Origin: Pseudoflavonifractor sp964504285
Lineage (GTDB): Bacteria; Bacillota; Clostridia; Oscillospirales; Oscillospiraceae
Length of the DNA: 8,936 bases
NCBI GenBank assembly: GCA_964504285.1
Contig: CAZDDZ010000099.1
Coordinates: 1-8,936, forward strand
Direction of reading: 5' to 3'
This document shows, in pieces, positions 5,757 through 8,936 of the stretch (position 1 is its first letter; each line of letters begins with the position of its first letter). Below the pieces are notes generated by a model. The model was not told where the DNA came from. It worked only from the letters and a program-made list of their open reading frames with translations, and did no database searches. A program made the position numbers and the translations under genes.

Positions 5757-6359
5757 ATGCAGTATTTCCCCCCCACCCTGGAAAAGCTGGTGGAGCAATT
5801 CGCCCGCCTGCCCGGCGTGGGCAAAAAGTCGGCCCAGCGGCTGGCTTTCTTCGTCCTCTCCCTCCCTGACGAGGATGCCGCCGCCTTTGCCCAGGCCATT
5901 ACCGCCGCTAAGGCGGCTATCTCCTGCTGCCCCGTATGCCAGAACCTTACCGAAGGAGAAGGCCCCTGCTCCATCTGTAAAAGTCCCAAGCGGGACAGCG
6001 GCGTGGTCTGCGTGGTGGCCGACCCCAAGGACGTAATTGCCATTGAGCGCAGCCGGGAATATGAGGGACTTTACCATGTGCTCCACGGGGTCATTTCCCC
6101 CATGAACCATGTGGGACCCGACGACCTGCACATCAAGTCCCTTGTGGAGCGAGTAGCTGCCGGAGAGATTCGAGAGGTCATTATGGCCACCAACCCCGAC
6201 ACCGAAGGGGAGGCTACTGCCATGTACCTCTCCCGGCTATTGAAGCCCTTTGAGATAAAGGTAACCCGTCTGGCCTACGGCATCCCGGTAGGCAGCAACC
6301 TGGAATTTGCCGACGATGCCACCCTCATGCGGGCACTGGAAGGGCGCAGAGAAATGTAA
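5757..6359 (+). CDS. recR: Recombination mediator protein RecR
   Basis: RecR works with RecF and RecO to load RecA on gapped single-stranded DNA. The 200-residue length is typical. Seen in order are the N-terminal helix-hairpin-helix LPGVGKKSAQRLAF (18-31), a C4 zinc finger with C58-x2-C61 and C71-x2-C74, and a Toprim domain starting at VCVVADPKDVIAIE and containing NPDTEGEATA. The C-terminus has the conserved VTRLAYGIPVGSNLEFAD. All expected zinc ligands and Toprim acidic residues are present. The ATG at 5757 is chosen over a TTG at 5742 because GGAGG lies eight bases before it and RecR proteins usually start MxYxxPxLEKL. In many Firmicutes recR follows dnaX and ybaB; here it follows rpe and a cupin gene. 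A strong terminator begins at its stop codon. Confidence 0.95.
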   Translation: MQYFPPTLEKLVEQFARLPGVGKKSAQRLAFFVLSLPDEDAAAFAQAITAAKAAISCCPVCQNLTEGEGPCSICKSPKRDSGVVCVVADPKDVIAIERSREYEGLYHVLHGVISPMNHVGPDDLHIKSLVERVAAGEIREVIMATNPDTEGEATAMYLSRLLKPFEIKVTRLAYGIPVGSNLEFADDATLMRALEGRREM

Positions 6360-6398
6360 AAAATCCGGCAGACGCAACCTTGCGTCTGCCGGATTTTT
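6359..6398. terminator. Strong bidirectional rho-independent terminator
   Basis: A perfect 19-bp inverted repeat (left arm 6359-6377, right arm 6380-6398) has a GC core (CCGGCAGACGC) flanked by A5 on the left and T5 on the right. This suits both recR on the plus strand and the converging asparaginase gene on the minus strand. The left arm begins within the recR TAA stop. Confidence 0.95.
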
Positions 6399-6433
6399 AT
6401 TCTGAGACAGCGCTCAAGCCCCGCTCCCCGCGT

Positions 6434-7426
6434 CTATACGCTAATCTCCCCACAGAGATTCTTGGTGAACAGCGCACGTACCTCGGCTAAATCCTCAGTC
6501 TGTCCCAAGGCCCACATGAGCTTGGTCACTGCTGCCTCGGTGGTCATGTCATAGCCCTGAATGACCCCCTCGGCCAGTGCCTTTTGCCCCGCTTGATAGA
6601 GGGAAAAGTCACTGCGCTCGTACAGACACTGAGAGCAGACCACCACCGTCAGTCCCGCCTGAACAGCAGTATGGAGCTTGGCAATCAAATCCCGGCGAAT
6701 GAAGTGGAGCCCTCCGGCACCGAAGGCCTCAATCACCACGCCCCGGTAATGCATCTCTAAAAGGCGGTCAAAAATTTCCGGGTTCAGGCCGGGAGTAAGC
6801 TTAATGAGAAACACGTCCCGGCACAGCTCGTCCCGGAGGACGCACTCCCCTGCCTCCGGGGGTAATGCCTCATGCCTGAGGTGCAAGCCTCCCGCGTCCA
6901 CCTCCGCCACTGCGGGCCAATTGACGCTCTCAAACGCGTCAAACCCGGTGGTACGGGTCTTAACCGCCCGGCAGCCCAAAATCACCTTGCGGTCAAAGGC
7001 CACAAATACGCCCCCCTTCCCCGCAGCTGCCGTCGCCAGGGCGGTGCGCAAATTCTCCAATCCGTCGGTGAGGGGATGCTCAATGGGAAGCTGCGCCCCG
7101 GTAAGTACCACAGGGATTGAAATGCCCCGCAGCATAAACGAAAGCACTGACGCGGTGTAGGCCATGGTATCGGTTCCGTGGGTGACCACCACACCGTCAA
7201 AGCTGCCTCGCACATCGTAAACCGCTCGGGCGATGAGCTGCCACTCCTCGGGCTGGATGTTGGAGGAGTCCAGGAACAGAATGTCCCGAATGGTCAAATC
7301 GTAGCTGCCGGTGAGGTTAGTCAGTCGCTCCGCCAAGTCCGCGCCGCTCATGTCGGGGGACAGTCCTTCCGTGCCTGGGCGGGAGGCGATGGTGCCGCCG
7401 GTGGTGAGCAAGAGAATCTTTTTCAT
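6434..7426 (-). CDS. ansA: Type I (cytoplasmic) L-asparaginase
   Basis: The enzyme hydrolyses L-asparagine to aspartate and ammonia. At 330 residues with no signal peptide it fits the cytoplasmic type I family. Catalytic residues are in place: nucleophile T12 in TTGGTIAS, S55 in DSSN, T85 and D86 in VVTHGTDTMAY, and K156 in RAVKTRTTGF. A C-terminal asparaginase domain follows, including VIEAFGAGG. The ATG at 7426 has only a weak AAGGG nine bases upstream and an A-rich leader. I saw no convincing -35/-10 pair for it in the 95-bp gap to the divergent DUF4234 gene. It converges on recR and shares that gene's terminator. Confidence 0.93.
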   Translation of the reverse strand: MKKILLLTTGGTIASRPGTEGLSPDMSGADLAERLTNLTGSYDLTIRDILFLDSSNIQPEEWQLIARAVYDVRGSFDGVVVTHGTDTMAYTASVLSFMLRGISIPVVLTGAQLPIEHPLTDGLENLRTALATAAAGKGGVFVAFDRKVILGCRAVKTRTTGFDAFESVNWPAVAEVDAGGLHLRHEALPPEAGECVLRDELCRDVFLIKLTPGLNPEIFDRLLEMHYRGVVIEAFGAGGLHFIRRDLIAKLHTAVQAGLTVVVCSQCLYERSDFSLYQAGQKALAEGVIQGYDMTTEAAVTKLMWALGQTEDLAEVRALFTKNLCGEISV

Positions 7427-7458
7427 CTTTTTTTACCCTTATTTTAAGAAATAATTTA

Positions 7459-7487
7459 TTGATTTCACTGGCCCCAGGCCGTATACT
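7459..7487 (+). promoter_or_regulatory. Sigma-A type promoter for the DUF4234-DUF2752 pair
   Basis: TTGATT at 7459-7464 and TATACT at 7482-7487 are separated by exactly 17 bp. The spacer contains GGCC-CCA-GGCC. The ribosome site of the first gene begins about 20 bases after the -10 box. Confidence 0.75.
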
Positions 7488-7507
7488 AAATGTAGAAAGA
7501 CGAGATT

Positions 7508-7513
7508 GGGAGG
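7508..7513 (+). promoter_or_regulatory. Ribosome binding site deciding the DUF4234 gene start
   Basis: GGGAGG lies eight bases before the ATG at 7522. The longer in-frame start at 7459 falls on the -35 box of the promoter, so it is rejected. Confidence 0.85.
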
Positions 7514-7521
7514 AAACAATT

Positions 7522-7875
7522 ATGAGGCATCGCAGCGTAGGCATGTGTGTGTTCCTAAGCATCATTACCTGTGGCATTTACGGACTTTACTGGTTTGTAT
7601 GCCTGACCGACGACTCCAACGAGTGCACCGGCAGGGGCTCCACCACCGGCGGCATGGCCCTGCTCTTTACCATCATCACCTGTGGTATTTACAGCATTTA
7701 TTGGTGCTACAAAATGGGTGATAAGCTTGACCAGGCCCGCGCCGAACGCGGCATCCCCACCGGCAGTCAGGCTATCCTGTACTTGATTCTCTCCATTGTG
7801 GGTCTGGAAATTGTGGCCTGGGCCCTCATTCAGAGCGAGCTCAACCGTTACTACTATGGCGGCGACGACTTCTAA
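7522..7875 (+). CDS. Small DUF4234-like membrane protein
   Basis: This 117-residue protein is predicted to have three membrane helices (about 7-27, 44-62 and 84-103). It contains an internal duplication: SIITCGIYGLYW at 13-24 and TIITCGIYSIYW at 50-61, each of the ITCGIYxxYW kind that typifies DUF4234 proteins. A polar loop with DDSNECTGRGS joins the first two helices. A charged segment (KMGDKLDQARAERG) follows the second, and the protein ends with a Tyr/Asp-rich tail. Its biochemical role is unknown. The ATG at 7522 has GGGAGG eight bases upstream and a good promoter behind it. The last 20 bp overlap the start of the DUF2752-like gene in another frame, so the two are almost certainly cotranscribed and probably coupled in translation. 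Confidence 0.85.
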   Translation: MRHRSVGMCVFLSIITCGIYGLYWFVCLTDDSNECTGRGSTTGGMALLFTIITCGIYSIYWCYKMGDKLDQARAERGIPTGSQAILYLILSIVGLEIVAWALIQSELNRYYYGGDDF

Positions 7876-8266
7876 GGGCCGCCTTGTCAGACTTCTTGCG
7901 TGGGCGGGCCTGATTCTGGGAATCGGGCTCGCCTACGCCCTTTTCTGCCGTCTGACAGGGCTGTCCGTTCCCTGCCCCATCCATTTTCTCACCGGGCTGT
8001 GGTGTCCTGGCTGCGGAGTGACGAGAATGTGTCTGGCTCTGCTGCGGCTCGACTTTGCCGCCGCCTGGCGCGCCAATGCGGGTCTGCTGCTGCTACTGCC
8101 TGCGCTGGCGGTACTTCTGGTCGGCTCGGCCCACCGCTATGTTAAAACGGGCATTACCCGGCTCACCCGGAAGCAGAATGTTATGATCTGGGTCATGGTG
8201 GGGTACCTGCTGGTGTATGGCGTGGCACGAAACCTGCCATTTATTTCCTATCTGGCACCGCAATAG
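7856..8266 (+). CDS. Small DUF2752-like membrane protein
   Basis: The 136-residue product has hydrophobic helices at about 10-31, 76-92 and 108-124. Between the first two is the DUF2752 signature CPIHFLTGLWCPGCGVTR (40-57), with cysteines 40, 50 and 53 and a CPGCG centre, followed by a DFAAAWRAN segment. A late RNLP motif at 125-128 also resembles this family. The CxxC suggests metal binding or redox chemistry at the membrane, but no function is established. The ATG at 7856 lies inside the end of the DUF4234-like gene and has no strong ribosome site, which fits translational coupling. A longer in-frame start at 7796 would overlap far more of that gene and is less likely. Its TAG stop lies within the stem of the following terminator. 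Confidence 0.82.
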   Translation: MAATTSKGRLVRLLAWAGLILGIGLAYALFCRLTGLSVPCPIHFLTGLWCPGCGVTRMCLALLRLDFAAAWRANAGLLLLLPALAVLLVGSAHRYVKTGITRLTRKQNVMIWVMVGYLLVYGVARNLPFISYLAPQ

Positions 8267-8294
8267 CACCCCCGGTCGCCGGGGGTGCTATTTT
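8262..8294 (+). terminator. Rho-independent terminator after the DUF2752-like gene
   Basis: A perfect 14-bp stem (arm AATAGCACCCCCGG, loop TCG) is followed by a TTTT tract. The TAG stop codon at 8264-8266 forms part of the left arm. It also lies downstream of the converging gene ending at 8323 and may serve it, since an AA/TT edge is present on both sides. Confidence 0.92.
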
Positions 8295-8322
8295 GCTATG
8301 CGCTCCATCCTCGGTGTGCAAA

Positions 8323-8928
8323 TTAAAAAAACTTCGCCATGGTCTTGCCCTGCTCCCGGGCATCCGCCATCAGTGCTTCCGCATCGTTGCGCACATCATC
8401 CAGCCCCTCGGCACAGAGAACCTGAAAATCCGGTATTCCGTACATGGCGCACAGGGCCCTCAAGTGGCTGGCGCCGCTTTCCTGCCATGCCTTGTCCACC
8501 CCGGAGAAGTCGCCGCCCCGGGTGGTAATGAACAAAAGCTTATCCGCCTTGCACAGCCCCACGCCGTCCCCGTTTGGGCCATACCCGAAGGTGATGTCCA
8601 CTGCCGAGACGGCCTCCAGGTAAATGCGCAGAATGGCAGGATAGCCCAAATCCCAGAATGGGGCGGCAATGACAATTTTATCGGCCCCGGCAAACTGGCG
8701 GGCCGGCTCAAACATAGGCTCGTCCAGCCGTCCGGCGGCCCAAAGCGCATCCCGCCGCTCCAGCACCTCGGGGTATTGGGGCTGAAGGCGCATCTCCATC
8801 AAATCCCGCTCGACAATACTGTCCTCCGGGTGGGCAGCGGTATAGGCATCTAAAAAATTTCGGGCGAGATTTAACGTGCGGGAGCGTTCCCCCCGCACGC
8901 AAGCATTTACAAAAAGTAATTTACTCAT
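8323..8928 (-). CDS. Flavodoxin-fold NAD(P)H oxidoreductase (azoreductase/quinone reductase family)
   Basis: This 201-residue cytosolic protein fits the FMN-dependent NADH-azoreductase / NAD(P)H quinone reductase family. The N-terminal strand and loop LLFVNACVRGERSRT give the FMN-phosphate site. The flavin-contact segment APFWDLGYPAILRIYLEAV corresponds to the family's usual PMYNFxxPxxLKxWID. It is followed by GYGPNGDGVGLCKADK and the ITTRGGDF loop. Such enzymes reduce quinones or azo compounds with two electrons from NAD(P)H; the natural substrate is unknown. The ATG at 8928 is only eight bases from the window edge, so the ribosome site and promoter cannot be seen and the start is slightly uncertain. 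It converges on the DUF2752-like gene. Confidence 0.88.
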   Translation of the reverse strand: MSKLLFVNACVRGERSRTLNLARNFLDAYTAAHPEDSIVERDLMEMRLQPQYPEVLERRDALWAAGRLDEPMFEPARQFAGADKIVIAAPFWDLGYPAILRIYLEAVSAVDITFGYGPNGDGVGLCKADKLLFITTRGGDFSGVDKAWQESGASHLRALCAMYGIPDFQVLCAEGLDDVRNDAEALMADAREQGKTMAKFF

Positions 8929-8936
8929 ATCAAAAA

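Noticed and set aside
5583..6131. 182-codon minus-strand frame over the cupin gene and recR
   Set aside because: RecR on the plus strand is unmistakable with its zinc finger and Toprim motifs, so this frame is a shadow.
8293..8853. 186-codon plus-strand frame over the oxidoreductase gene
   Set aside because: It is antisense to a recognised flavodoxin-fold gene, starts in the terminator region and has no ribosome site.

Overview
The window looks like a chromosomal segment of a GC-moderate, low-GC-lineage Firmicute, most likely a gut clostridium of the Oscillospiraceae type (Flavonifractor / Lawsonibacter / Intestinimonas-like). This rests on strong GGAGG ribosome sites, sigma-A style promoters, the xpaC-telA-TPM gene order, and the clostridial sequence flavour of the threonine ammonia-lyase and of Rpe. 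The genus is inference. No rRNA, tRNA, CRISPR array, phage gene or transposase gene is visible.

Layout. Positions 1-2864 (minus strand) hold a membrane/envelope-stress-like module: xpaC, telA and a TPM-domain membrane protein cut by the window edge. Between telA and the TPM gene lies a structured 279-bp gap carrying a 91-bp imperfect direct repeat. That repeat duplicates the 3' end of telA and is accompanied by several stem-loops. Positions 2865-3024 are a compact divergent promoter region with back-to-back -35 boxes serving xpaC (minus) and a threonine ammonia-lyase gene (plus, 3025-4245). Positions 4246-4629 are non-coding: a GC hairpin, a loose inverted repeat, and a 164-bp MITE-like palindromic element with perfect 18-bp terminal inverted repeats. 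Positions 4630-6359 (plus) form a likely operon of rpe, an unassigned cupin gene and recR, closed by a very strong bidirectional terminator. A type I L-asparaginase gene (minus, 6434-7426) converges on that terminator.

Divergent from the asparaginase gene, with its own good promoter, is a pair of small overlapping membrane-protein genes (DUF4234-like and DUF2752-like, 7522-8266) ending in a strong terminator whose stem includes the stop codon. The last gene (8323-8928, minus) is a flavodoxin-fold NAD(P)H:quinone/azo oxidoreductase whose upstream region lies outside the window.

Most genes are ordinary metabolic or housekeeping functions (threonine deamination, pentose phosphate pathway, recombinational repair, asparagine catabolism). 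I see no convincing new multi-gene defence or biosynthetic system. The parts that merit a second look are the duplicated telA tail with its hairpin array, the MITE-like element, the cupin gene wedged between rpe and recR, the DUF4234/DUF2752 pair, and the xpaC-telA-TPM module, whose biochemical role is unsettled.
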